A stretch of 64,000 nt of DNA from Lysobacteraceae bacterium NML03-0222 (GCA_002798195.1 NWQM01000007.1:37077-101076); one strand, 5' to 3'. Positions 52,458 through 59,075 are shown, counted from the stretch's first letter. A program made the numbers and translations. The notes: a model not told the origin generated them from the letters alone.

Positions 52458-52757
52458 TTACACGGCCTTGCTTAGCAATTCGGCCATGCGGGTTTGCCAG
52501 CCCTTGCCAGTGGCGCGCCAGCGCTCCAATACGGAAACGGGTATGCGTAGCGATATGGCTTCCTTGGCTTCGCCCTGTATCGGCCTGCCGGGCTTGCGGT
52601 TAGCTATCAGCGCGCCAATGGCCGCGTTTTCTGCGCTGGCGTTCGCATCCTTGGCAAGGGTTGCCCGTACCCGCGCCCAATCGCTGCGGGATTCGCCACG
52701 CGCGCGCGCGGCTTGCATTTGCTCGCTACTCATCTTGACGGGTTTCGAGCCACTCAT
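52458..52757 (-). CDS. brnA: BrnA-family antitoxin
   Basis: 99 residues. The ribbon-helix-helix C-terminal region ISLRIPVSVLERWRATGKGWQTRMAELL and the upstream linker are typical of BrnA, which neutralises BrnT and represses the operon. Its start overlaps the brnT end by 32 bases, the usual toxin-first order. Confidence 0.9.
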   Translation of the reverse strand: MSGSKPVKMSSEQMQAARARGESRSDWARVRATLAKDANASAENAAIGALIANRKPGRPIQGEAKEAISLRIPVSVLERWRATGKGWQTRMAELLSKAV

Positions 52758-53016
52758 GGTATTGCCTCCTCTCTTTCTGGCTGGCAGGGCGAAAGCTCAC
52801 AACCCTGCACACTTCGCCACGCGGGACAAAAACAACCGACAGCACGGCCAGCACTTCAAAGACATAAGCCACGGCCTGATAACGCGCTTCGCCTTGCCGG
52901 GTACTGCTTTGCAGCATGACAAGCGGGTTTTCCATCACCATATCCGCGTCAAGGAAATCCAGCCCATGCTTGGCAATGTTTTGCTTGCGCTTGGCTTCGT
53001 CCCATTCGTACAGCAC
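52726..53016 (-). CDS. brnT: BrnT-family ribonuclease toxin
   Basis: 96 residues from GTG 53016. EWDEAKRKQNIAKHGLDFLDA is the BrnT N-terminus; later RGEVCRVVSFRPASQKERRQYHEW holds the conserved catalytic Arg and His-Glu region of this RelE-like fold. Ribonuclease that halts growth unless bound by BrnA; likely stabilises the element. A -10 box lies only seven bases before the GTG, so the mRNA may be leaderless. Confidence 0.9.
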   Translation of the reverse strand: MLYEWDEAKRKQNIAKHGLDFLDADMVMENPLVMLQSSTRQGEARYQAVAYVFEVLAVLSVVFVPRGEVCRVVSFRPASQKERRQYHEWLETRQDE

Positions 53017-53022
53017 GGGAAT

Positions 53023-53051
53023 ATTGTATATGCGTAATTACATGCCCACAA
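53023..53051 (-). promoter_or_regulatory. brnTA promoter
   Basis: On the minus strand TTGTGG (53046-53051), 17-bp spacer, TACAAT (53023-53028). The predicted start of transcription is at or next to the brnT GTG (53016). The spacer holds the palindrome GTAATTAC, a candidate BrnA operator. Confidence 0.6.
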
Positions 53052-53083
53052 GACGAACTGGGACGCGCTGGGACAATATGCGC

Positions 53084-53112
53084 TTGACAAATAGCAATCG
53101 CTGCGCTGTACT
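53084..53112 (+). promoter_or_regulatory. Promoter of the C4-like RNA
   Basis: Consensus TTGACA (53084-53089), 17-bp spacer, TGTACT (53107-53112), giving a start near 53119. Confidence 0.65.
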
Positions 53113-53118
53113 GGCCGG

Positions 53119-53196
53119 GCAGTGGTAAATCCCGCTGCCGGGTTTGACAGCCTGAATCCTTACTAGGCGCACCAGAGCGCCCCATGGCGCTTTTTT
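53119..53196 (+). ncRNA. C4/CI-like antisense RNA of P4-type elements
   Basis: From the predicted start to the T-run is about 78 nt, the size of P1 C4 and P4 CI RNAs. It ends in an intrinsic terminator (AGCGCC, CCAT loop, GGCGCT, T6; 53176-53196). Two segments are complementary to sequences just downstream in the same transcript: 53141-53150 with 53261-53270 (9 of 10) and 53161-53167 with 53248-53254 (7 of 7). That is the C4 logic, where the processed RNA folds with the leader and stops expression of the downstream operon. Function inferred from this architecture and from its similarity to leader regions of P4-like prophages. Confidence 0.65.
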
Positions 53197-53363
53197 CGTG
53201 CCTGCTTTATGGCGGGCGGTGCGGGGAGCCGCAAGGCTCGCCGGTTTCCTAGTAGCCGGTCTGTCAACCCGTACCGCTCGCCACCTGTTTGACAGCAAGC
53301 GGCGACGGCTTCCCCATCTGACTAGGAGCCTGTCCCATGACACACGCCACCCTAAGAGCCTGT

Positions 53364-53891
53364 TCAAAATCTTTTGAGGATGAGTACCAGGAAAGCCGGG
53401 TGGATGAACTGCAAGCTGGTGTTGAGCAGGCGCTCGCAGTTCTTCCACAAGCGTCTGTTCTTGTCCAGCCAGGCACAGCTGCGCTCCACCACCCAGCGCT
53501 TGGGCATCACCTTGAAGGTGTGCAACTGGCTGCGCTTGGCAATCTGCACATTGACGTGCGCTCCCAAAATGGCTTGCACGCCCTGTGCAAAAGGCTTGCC
53601 CACGTAGCCACTTTCACACAGCAAACTTTGTACGCGCTTGAGTGCGGGGCTGCAACGCATGAGCGCCTGTAGCGCGCCTTGGCGATCCGTTACATTGGCT
53701 GTGGTCACAGCAATGGCGTGAGGCAAACCTTGGGTATCGACGGCGATGTGACGTTTGATACCCGAGACTTTCTTGCCTGCGTCATAGCCCTTGTGACGGG
53801 CGGTGTCACTGCCCTTTACGCTCTGTGCGTCCACGATCAAGAAGGCGCTGCATGCGTTGCGCCCCTGTCTCTCGCGGGCCGCGCCAACCTG
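53364..53891 (-). CDS. IS5-family transposase, catalytic frame (expressed by frameshift)
   Basis: About 175 residues. Contains DDE residues: VDAQSVKGSD, the second Asp in NVTDRQGAL, and the Glu in the VVERSCAWLDKNRRL Y-R-E-like block. It is in the +1 frame relative to the first frame; slippage on the A6 run gives ALKK-QVGAARERQGRNA, which restores the normal protein. No start codon of its own near the junction, so frameshifting is the likely expression route. Coordinates give the part after the shift. Confidence 0.85.
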   Translation of the reverse strand, partial: QVGAARERQGRNACSAFLIVDAQSVKGSDTARHKGYDAGKKVSGIKRHIAVDTQGLPHAIAVTTANVTDRQGALQALMRCSPALKRVQSLLCESGYVGKPFAQGVQAILGAHVNVQIAKRSQLHTFKVMPKRWVVERSCAWLDKNRRLWKNCERLLNTSLQFIHPAFLVLILKRF

Positions 53892-54159
53892 ATTTTTTGA
53901 GTGCCCGCTCCAGCAGGCTCCCCCCTTGATCATCCACTTCGCTCCAAATCTGGAAATACGAATGGACAGTGCGCCATTTGGGAAAGTCGCTGGGCAGCGC
54001 CCGCCATTGGCAACCTGTGCGCAGCAAGTACAGCACTGCGCAGAACACCTCATACAGATCAACCGTGCGTGGGCGGGTACTTTTGCGTGCGCTCTCCAGC
54101 AAAGGGCGCACATGCTCGAATTGTTCGGGGCTGATGTCGCTTGGGTATTTCGTTCTCAT
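53806..54159 (-). CDS. IS5-family transposase, first frame
   Basis: 117 residues, of which about the first 87 are the DUF4096 N-terminal domain (YPSDISPEQFEHVRPLLESARKS, LRTGCQWRALPSDFPKWRTVHSYFQIWS). Continues into an unrelated frame after a run of six A (53893-53898 on the plus strand as T6). A shift there joins it to the catalytic frame. Confidence 0.88.
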   Translation of the reverse strand: MRTKYPSDISPEQFEHVRPLLESARKSTRPRTVDLYEVFCAVLYLLRTGCQWRALPSDFPKWRTVHSYFQIWSEVDDQGGSLLERALKKSGWRGPRETGAQRMQRLLDRGRTERKGQ

Positions 54160-54208
54160 GCAAAGAGCATAGCTAAATTAGCACGTAGATTTTGAACGGG
54201 CTCTAAAA

Positions 54209-54234
54209 GAAAAGGGCGACCGCTGAAGTCGCCC
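54209..54234 (-). terminator. Terminator of the small minus-strand gene
   Basis: GGGCGAC / GTCGCCC stem with a seven-base loop; on the minus strand it is followed by TTTTCTTTT. It lies 32 bp past the stop of the 54266-54502 gene. Confidence 0.75.
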
Positions 54235-54265
54235 CGGGTGTTTCTCGGTGCCAGATTGCTTCTCA

Positions 54266-54502
54266 TCAGTTAAGGAGCGGGCTCTCCTGCTGGGTCCGAA
54301 GACCGTGGGTGAACTCAGCGGCATTGAGGTTCCCAAGATTTTTCTCCAAGCTCTCCGCTACAGCGGTCTTCGTGAGAAGAGCGGCCGCTTTCACGGCCTC
54401 CTTGGGGGCAACCCCGCCATCAATCAAGCGCTGAGCGGTTTCGTCCATGGTGTCGATCGCACCATTCACCCAAGTCTTGATCCCGTTTTTCATGGTCGTC
54501 AT
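54266..54502 (-). CDS. Small hypothetical helical protein
   Basis: 78 residues, unrecognised. Mostly helical: TMKNGIKTWVNGAIDTMDETAQ, GVAPKEAVKAAALLTKTAVAE. ATG 54502 has a GGAGAG site nine bases upstream and a terminator follows, which together support it as real. A longer open frame upstream lacks such signals. Divergent from the next gene with 17 bp between starts. Confidence 0.6.
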   Translation of the reverse strand: MTTMKNGIKTWVNGAIDTMDETAQRLIDGGVAPKEAVKAAALLTKTAVAESLEKNLGNLNAAEFTHGLRTQQESPLLN

Positions 54503-54519
54503 GAAGCTCTCCAAATGAC

Positions 54520-54861
54520 ATGGCAAAAACGCCGCTGAATAGATGGGATTGGACACGCGAAGTTTCAAGCCCGCTGACTGACGATCGGCGCGCGTGGCCG
54601 CGCAACCTTGACCAAAGCGGCTGGGCTTCGCGGCTGCAAGAGGCGGCCAGCGGAGCCAGTACGCTTTTCCGCTTGATTCATGCAGACCTGAACCTTGCCG
54701 AAGCAAGGGCATGGGATGACAACCCGGAAACACTGCCCGCGCCTTTTAATCCAGCCGTTGCCTTTGGCCTGCGCATGGCCTTGAAGGTTTGTCTGGATGA
54801 AGTCCAAGCCATCGCGGATGCGCTGGGAGGCATGGACATTCAGCCAAAGCCGGGCGCGTGA
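54520..54861 (+). CDS. Hypothetical element protein
   Basis: 113 residues, unrecognised. Charged N-terminus with several Trp, then ASGASTLFRLIHADLNLAEARAW and a helical C-terminus (FGLRMALKVCLDEVQAIADALGGMD). Its composition resembles small Pseudomonas/Xanthomonas island proteins that carry a helical DUF3077-like tail; not assigned. Confidence 0.55.
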   Translation: MAKTPLNRWDWTREVSSPLTDDRRAWPRNLDQSGWASRLQEAASGASTLFRLIHADLNLAEARAWDDNPETLPAPFNPAVAFGLRMALKVCLDEVQAIADALGGMDIQPKPGA

Positions 54862-54972
54862 TTCAGGCGCGCGCGGTAAGCTAACAGCCCGCATCTAGCC
54901 CGACGGGGCGAACGCGCCGGAACCCTGCGCCGCTGATGCGGGAACCTTTCAGGGGGCATAAGGGAATGCGCT

Positions 54973-55653
54973 GTGAGCTCAAAGGGCGTTGTAGAAAGCA
55001 CTGAAAACATGATGTTTGAAAGCGTTGCAACAGCGGAAGACTATGCGCGTTGGTATAGATGGGGGAGGCATCGTTTTTTAACTATTCGGCAAGCTGCAAT
55101 GCTGCTAAGTGGACATGAACCTACCGTATCGTTAAAGCCGTGTATCCCGAGCGCGGCGGCAGAGGCCATGCAATCACGCATTACGCAATGCGTTTTGCTT
55201 GGCGAGCTTCCCCCATTGCAGGCTTTTGAATGGCCGCCTTATTCGATGGATGAAGAACCTGAACCGATAGACAGAGAGAGGATTAACCTTTCAACGCGCC
55301 TATGCGCGTACCGAACAGCCATAGCCGCGATAGATATTGCCTTATGGGCAGAGAAGGAGCGCATACCGCATAACTGGAGGTTTAAAGAGCTTTGCGAGCC
55401 CGCAATTACCAACAAACCCGCCCCGGCCATCCCCTACACGGAAGAACTACAAGCGGCCATTGATGCCTATGAAGCCGTGAGAGGAAACCCAGAGGCCACC
55501 CAAGGGCGAACCCCTAAGCAAGCCTTGCTTTCATGGCTGGAAGAAAACCGCCCAAATCTTGGCGCTAAGGCGCGCGACCGCATAGCCACGATGTGCAATT
55601 GGGAGCCGCAAGGCGGCGCACCTGCAACCCCGACTGGCCGAGGTTCCGAGTAA
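54973..55653 (+). CDS. Hypothetical protein typical of integrative elements
   Basis: 226 residues, from GTG 54973 with AAGGGA upstream; ATG 55009 is an alternative. N-terminal part YARWYRWGRHRFLTIRQAAMLLSGHEP looks like a helix-turn-helix-like target-recognition segment; the C-terminus (TPKQALLSWLEENRPNLGAKARDRIATMCNWEPQGGAP) is a recurrent module in proteins of genomic islands. Function unknown. First large gene of the rightward operon after the IS. Confidence 0.7.
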   Translation: MSSKGVVESTENMMFESVATAEDYARWYRWGRHRFLTIRQAAMLLSGHEPTVSLKPCIPSAAAEAMQSRITQCVLLGELPPLQAFEWPPYSMDEEPEPIDRERINLSTRLCAYRTAIAAIDIALWAEKERIPHNWRFKELCEPAITNKPAPAIPYTEELQAAIDAYEAVRGNPEATQGRTPKQALLSWLEENRPNLGAKARDRIATMCNWEPQGGAPATPTGRGSE

Positions 55654-55695
55654 TAGGGGTGAGGTTCCCGGATATGCCAGCCGAGGTTATGCGGA

Positions 55696-55720
55696 AAGGG
55701 GGGCGAGGCTCCCCTTTTTG
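55696..55720 (+). terminator. Terminator-like hairpin before alpA
   Basis: AAGGGG and CCCCTT arms around GGCGAGGC-type sequence followed by TTTTTG, about 45 bp after the preceding stop. The region 55654-55887 also has several GAGGTT words and no gene. Confidence 0.5.
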
Positions 55721-55887
55721 CTGCCCGAAACCTTGCAACAAGGGGGCGAGGTTTGCCCATAAAGCCGGGCTAGGTTTTTTGAACTTCGCCTAGCTGACAT
55801 GCGGGCAGAAATGCGAAAAATGTTTTGTCGCGTCTAGCACAGTGCCAAGCCATCCCGGCAAGGACTGATGCAATGGAGGGCGTGACT

Positions 55888-56082
55888 ATGTTGATTCGAT
55901 TGAATGAAGTCCGAGGCCGCACCGGCCTTTCCCGTAGTGAGATTTACCGGCGCATCCGTGAGGGCGGATTCCCCAAGCCGGTCAAGCTGGGAGAGAAAGC
56001 CAGCGCATGGGTACTGGCAGAGATAGAAGCATGGGTGGCCGCGCGCATCGCCGCGCGTGATGCCAAGGAGGTGCAGGCATGA
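55888..56082 (+). CDS. alpA: AlpA-family excisionase/transcriptional regulator
   Basis: 64 residues. MLIRLNEVRGRTGLSRSEIYRRIREGGFPKPVKLG is the MerR-like winged helix of AlpA/Xis proteins; tail SAWVLAEIEAWVAARIA. In P4-like elements it promotes excision or activates int. ATG 55888 has a GGAGG site eight bases upstream; an ATG five codons earlier is less well placed. Overlaps the next gene by four bases. Confidence 0.9.
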   Translation: MLIRLNEVRGRTGLSRSEIYRRIREGGFPKPVKLGEKASAWVLAEIEAWVAARIAARDAKEVQA

Positions 56083-56294
56083 GGTACGACCTGCACACCG
56101 TGGACGAATGGCGGCAAGCCTGCCACCTGTATTTCTCCCTTGTCCGTGAGGTTCTGCACCATGTGGATAGCGGGAGCCTTGTTCTGTCCGAATGGACAAG
56201 CCGCAGCCGCGCGCGTGACATTCACGACCTGCTGAAGGCGCTTGAACATGCCGTGGCGCACGCGCCCTTTGAAAGCACGGAGGGCGAGGCATGA
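56079..56294 (+). CDS. Small hypothetical protein in the alpA operon
   Basis: 71 residues, unrecognised; helical with HLYFSLVREVLHHVDSG and RARDIHDLLKALEHAVAHAPFE. Overlaps alpA and the next gene by four bases each, so it belongs to a tight operon. Confidence 0.65.
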   Translation: MRYDLHTVDEWRQACHLYFSLVREVLHHVDSGSLVLSEWTSRSRARDIHDLLKALEHAVAHAPFESTEGEA

Positions 56295-56659
56295 AGCAGG
56301 CAAAGCAAAGCCCGGCGCTGGAACCGGGCTTCACCAAAGCACACGAGGGAACGGGTGCGCAGCCATTCTACCGGACGAAGCCACAGGCAGGCACGCAATG
56401 CGCGGAGGTTCTGGATTTACTGCTGGCCGGGCGCGCGCTGACCCACTTGGACGCATGGCGGGAGGCTGGCACGTCCCGGCTTGCCGCCCATGTCCACGAG
56501 TTGCGGCGCAAGGGCTGGCCTATTGAGGCACATATCATCGCCGTGAAAGGCCGCAAGGGGCGCATGTCACGCATTGCCTGCTATGTCCTACCTGAAGCGC
56601 AGGACGGCCATACCGGCGCTTGTGTGCAGCCAGAGAGCGATTCCGGCAATGGAGGCTAA
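56291..56659 (+). CDS. Winged-helix DNA-binding protein
   Basis: 122 residues. The central part QCAEVLDLLLAGRALTHLDAWREAGTSRLAAHVHELRRKGWPIEAH is a helix-turn-helix domain of a kind common in prophages. Likely a regulator of the element or a replication accessory; role not determinable. Confidence 0.75.
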   Translation: MKQAKQSPALEPGFTKAHEGTGAQPFYRTKPQAGTQCAEVLDLLLAGRALTHLDAWREAGTSRLAAHVHELRRKGWPIEAHIIAVKGRKGRMSRIACYVLPEAQDGHTGACVQPESDSGNGG

Positions 56660-56662
56660 GGC

Positions 56663-57037
56663 ATGGCGCGTAAAAAATTCAAAGGGGAGCCGTATGTCCG
56701 GCTCAACCTGTACGAGATGCAGATCCCGGCATGGCAGACGCTATCACCTGCTGCGCGCGCGCTGCTGCTGGAACTGCGCGCCATATACAACCCGGATGAA
56801 CCGAATGTGGTTTTCCTTTCCGTGCGAGAGGCTGGGAAGCGGCTTGGAATATCCCAGAAACCGACCGAAAAGGCATTCAAAGAGCTGGAAGAACGCGGCT
56901 GGATTCAGACAAAAGCGAAGGGCGGTTTTGCCTGCAAAGTGAAGCATGCGACAAGCTACCGGCTGACAGATAGGCCGGGCGCATCGCCGGGTGAAGTCGC
57001 CACCAAGGACTATATGCGCTGGAGGCCAAGCCCGTGA
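56663..57037 (+). CDS. Winged-helix protein of island/phage replication-region type
   Basis: 124 residues. FVRL-type start (PYVRLNLYEMQIPAWQTLSPAARALLLELRAIYN), then a winged helix (LSVREAGKRLGISQKPTEKAFKELEERGWI) and a basic strand region (KVKHATSYRLTD). Similar proteins occur beside replication origins or as regulators in satellites and islands. It is the gene immediately before the palindromic repeat array, which it may bind. Confidence 0.7.
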   Translation: MARKKFKGEPYVRLNLYEMQIPAWQTLSPAARALLLELRAIYNPDEPNVVFLSVREAGKRLGISQKPTEKAFKELEERGWIQTKAKGGFACKVKHATSYRLTDRPGASPGEVATKDYMRWRPSP

Positions 57038-57075
57038 AACATCAACCATACGCCACCGAATGCCAATTTTTCACG

Positions 57076-57213
57076 GTAGTCATTTTGACTACTATAAGTA
57101 GGCGATTTGACTACAGTGGCGGCGAAAAAATAGCCAAAATACCCCTTCACTGTAGGCGATTTGACTACCGTGACCCCCATTTTTGCCCCTCTCACTGTAG
57201 TCATTTTGACTAC
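57076..57213. repeat. Array of four 17-bp palindromic repeats (iteron or operator cluster)
   Basis: Copies at 57076-57092 and 57197-57213 read GTAGTCATTTTGACTAC, a perfect palindrome with 7-bp arms around TTT. Copies at 57098-57114 and 57152-57168 read GTAGGCGATTTGACTAC, sharing the right half but altered on the left. Start-to-start spacings are 22, 54 and 45 bp. The array fills most of the 400-bp gap (57038-57439) between the winged-helix gene and the small-terminase-like gene; no other feature is visible there. Confidence 0.85.
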
Positions 57214-57439
57214 ACAGGTATATATGCCATACCAAGGGGGTTTTAATTGTGACCGTGAAATACCGTGAAACATGGCGGGCGGCCTTCGCTTGCCGCTTGT
57301 CGCCTTCGTTGGTTGCAGGGGTGCAACCCAGAGACTTCACGCGAGGCGCTGACAGCTTGGCTTCCTGTTGGTGGCGGAGACAACACAGGCAGGGCGACCA
57401 TTCCCGGCTGACCATTGCACACTCCAAAGAGGCAACCCC

Positions 57440-57850
57440 ATGACGAAACGAAACCGGAGCGCGGCACGCACGACAGCCCCAAGCGTGATAGATGCCAGAG
57501 AGCGGGCGGCGCGCGCCTTGGCACTGCGCAAGGACGGCCTGACCTTTTCCGAGATTGCCGAGGCGCTAGCCTACAACAGCCCACAGGCGGCGCATGACGC
57601 GGTAAAGCGCGCGCTGGACAGGGTGGTACGAGAGCCAGCCCTTGACCTGCTGGCGCTTGAATCGGAAAGGCTTGATGGCCTTTGGAAAGCAACCTACCCG
57701 GCAGCCAAGGAGGGCGACACCAAGGCGATAGCGGCCTGTCTGCGCATCATGGAGCGCCGGGCAAAGCTGCTGGGACTGGATGCCCCGGAGCGGGTAGAAG
57801 CCAAGGTGACAGCGCGGGAGTTGCCCGCCAGTGTGGAGGAGTTTGTTTGA
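57440..57850 (+). CDS. Small-terminase-like / helix-turn-helix protein
   Basis: 136 residues. An HTH (ALRKDGLTFSEIAEALAYNSPQAAHDAVKRAL) is followed by the helical stretch LALESERLDGLWKATYPAAKEGDTKAIAACLRIMERRAKLLGLDAPE, a combination seen in phage small-terminase and related packaging-recognition proteins. If it is TerS-like it could redirect packaging of a helper phage, as in PICI satellites. A generic regulator is the alternative. No large terminase follows. Confidence 0.6.
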   Translation: MTKRNRSAARTTAPSVIDARERAARALALRKDGLTFSEIAEALAYNSPQAAHDAVKRALDRVVREPALDLLALESERLDGLWKATYPAAKEGDTKAIAACLRIMERRAKLLGLDAPERVEAKVTARELPASVEEFV

Positions 57851-58496
57851 CCGCCGGGAGGCGAGCGGGGATTTTGCGACCAAGTGCGCGCGCGTGAGTG
57901 CCTGACCCGCTGACAGTACCGCCTACCCCATTGACTGCAATGCCGCTAAAACGCACTGTATGGCCGCAGGAAGCAATTGCGCACCTTGTTGGCTACCCAC
58001 CTACCAGAATCAATCTTCATGAGGATTGCAGGCGTAAATAGAAGTGTTGCCGCTGACCTGTGAAGGATGGGCATTGCAGGGGCATGTGGTGCGGAGGGGG
58101 GCTTTTGTCAGTTTTGTCAGTAAGCAAAACCACGTTTTCGCCACGGAAAGGGGGGGCTTCCCGATAGCTGCAAAGGTGTAGCGCATTGCTGGTGACACTG
58201 CCGCGCGCGAAGCCAAAGCCCCTTCAAAGGGCAATGAGGCGCTGGAAAAGGCAGGGGGCGGGCAAAAGTTCAGGTGGCCTATGGGCTGTAAACCGACCGT
58301 CCAACCCATGCAGAGAAAAAATTCCCCTTTTCAAACGAAATCAAATGACCAGCACGGAAATCAAATACTCCTGCCGGGAGTCTGCTATTGCTGGAAACCG
58401 TGGCCGCTTGCCATAGGGCGCACCTGATGCCGGGCAGTTTGCAGGGGTGGTGACAGGCTGGGCTTACCCCCCTGTATCTGGGTAAGCAAAGAAAAT
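57851..58496. other. Right-end non-coding region of the element
   Basis: About 650 bp in which I see no convincing gene. Short open frames (for example 58186-58416) have weak starts and no recognisable product. The section 58310-58370 (CCATGCAGAGAAAAAATTCC...) has a diverged counterpart at 58847-58900, next to the second element's right end, which suggests a conserved end region. Confidence 0.6.
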
Positions 58497-58518
58497 TGGG
58501 GGCAACTTTGGGGGCAAC
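58497..58518 (+). promoter_or_regulatory. Integrase arm-type sites, right end
   Basis: TGGGGGCAAC at 58497-58506 and 58509-58518, the same decamer and the same 12-bp pitch as at the left end (50914-50935). Located 45 bp before the putative right attachment sequence. Confidence 0.65.
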
Positions 58519-58562
58519 TCCATCCATAAGCTTCGAGCAAGTTTCGGTAAATCAATTGGTTG

Positions 58563-58585
58563 CAACTACTTTTTGATTGCACCCA
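58563..58585 (+). repeat. Attachment-site-like repeat, right end of element 1
   Basis: CAACTACTTTTTGATTGCACCCA is repeated at 59053-59075 with two mismatches. Its last part (GATTGCACCCATATCC) matches the tRNA-Met T-arm and acceptor sequence GATTCCACCCATAGCC at 14 of 16 positions, as expected for an imperfect copy of the tRNA 3' end. Confidence 0.6.
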
Positions 58586-58597
58586 TATCCCAGAACA

Positions 58598-58681
58598 TCC
58601 CAAGAAGGCCAGAAACCCCCATAAAATCAAGGGTTCTGGCCTTTTTCATTGGTGCATATCGTCCCAAGTCGTGCCATTGAA
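58598..58681 (+). repeat. 84-bp direct repeat, copy 2 (contains a terminator)
   Basis: Differs from 50818-50901 at three positions. Here the terminator stem GGCCAGAAAC pairs with GGGTTCTGGCC more fully than in copy 1. Its position just right of the att-like repeat matches that of copy 1 beside the tRNA, marking the left end of a second element. Confidence 0.9.
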
Positions 58682-58732
58682 GCCGGTAACTTTTGACGGT
58701 AACTCCAGTTACCGCCACCAGAGTTACCGTCA
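58681..58732 (+). promoter_or_regulatory. Arm-type sites of the second (remnant) element, left side
   Basis: TGACGGTAAC at 58694-58703 with a degenerate copy at 58681-58690, and inverted copies at 58708-58717 (imperfect) and 58723-58732 (GTTACCGTCA, exact). The last ends on the first base of the truncated integrase ATG. The layout mirrors the left end of element 1, with a different decamer. Confidence 0.55.
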
Positions 58733-58920
58733 TGCCCCTGACAGATACCGCCATCCGCAAGGCCAAAGACCCGGTCAAGCTGGCAGAGAGAAGCCATCTT
58801 CTCAACTTTCGAATGGCTCGAAAATTTAATGGCAGATCACGTCCTACCCATGCAGGGAAAATTCCCCCACGCAATCAATCAAATGGCCTACCACTGGAAG
58901 CGCGGCAAGCCTCCTGCTGA
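58732..58920 (+). pseudogene. Integrase N-terminal remnant
   Basis: The first about 16 codons (PLTDTAIRKAKDPVKLAE) match the start of P4-type integrases such as the one at 50966. From about 58785 similarity stops and the frame runs into sequence resembling a right-end region before a stop at 58920. The core and catalytic domains are absent, so an internal deletion has joined left and right ends of a second element. Confidence 0.75.
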
Positions 58921-58986
58921 AACCGAGGAGCTTTGCACACGGAGTGATAGACTTCCCGCCTGCCGACAAATCCAAGCCGCGAAAAA

Positions 58987-59008
58987 TGACGGTAATTTTG
59001 ACGGTGAC
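58987..59008 (+). promoter_or_regulatory. Arm-type sites of the second element, right side
   Basis: TGACGGTAAT (58987-58996) and TGACGGTGAC (58999-59008) at a 12-bp pitch, 45 bp before the att-like repeat at 59053. Same geometry as 58497-58518 but with the decamer that is used at the left side of this remnant. Confidence 0.55.
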
Positions 59009-59052
59009 TACATCCTGCGTTTGCTGGCAATTTGAACGGTATCAATGGGATA

Positions 59053-59075
59053 CAGCTACTTTTTGGTTGCACCCA
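59053..59075 (+). repeat. Attachment-site-like repeat, outer right junction
   Basis: CAGCTACTTTTTGGTTGCACCCA, 21 of 23 identical to 58563-58585. Beyond it the sequence returns to ordinary chromosome with a terminator and queD, so it probably marks the outer right end of the tandem array. Confidence 0.6.

Larger units (their letters stand above)
53356..54203 (-). mobile_element. IS5-family (IS427-like group) insertion sequence
   Basis: 848 bp. Terminal inverted repeats GAGCCTGTTCAAAATCT (left) and GAGCCCGTTCAAAATCT (right, inverted) differ at one base. Flanked by TAA on both sides (53353-53355 and 54204-54206), a target duplication consistent with the group. It lies in the leader of the element's rightward operon, between the C4-like RNA region and the following genes, and could disrupt their expression. 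Confidence 0.93.

Noticed and set aside
53038..53448. Minus-strand 136-codon frame across the C4-like RNA and IS end
   Set aside because: It crosses the IS boundary and lies antisense to a structured RNA; composition is not protein-like.
57076..57213. The repeat array as a CRISPR
   Set aside because: Only four copies of two types, palindromic, with spacing of 5, 37 and 28 bases between copies; no cas genes.
58186..58416. 76-codon open frame at the right end of the element
   Set aside because: No ribosome site, no similarity I can recognise, and the region behaves like non-coding end sequence.
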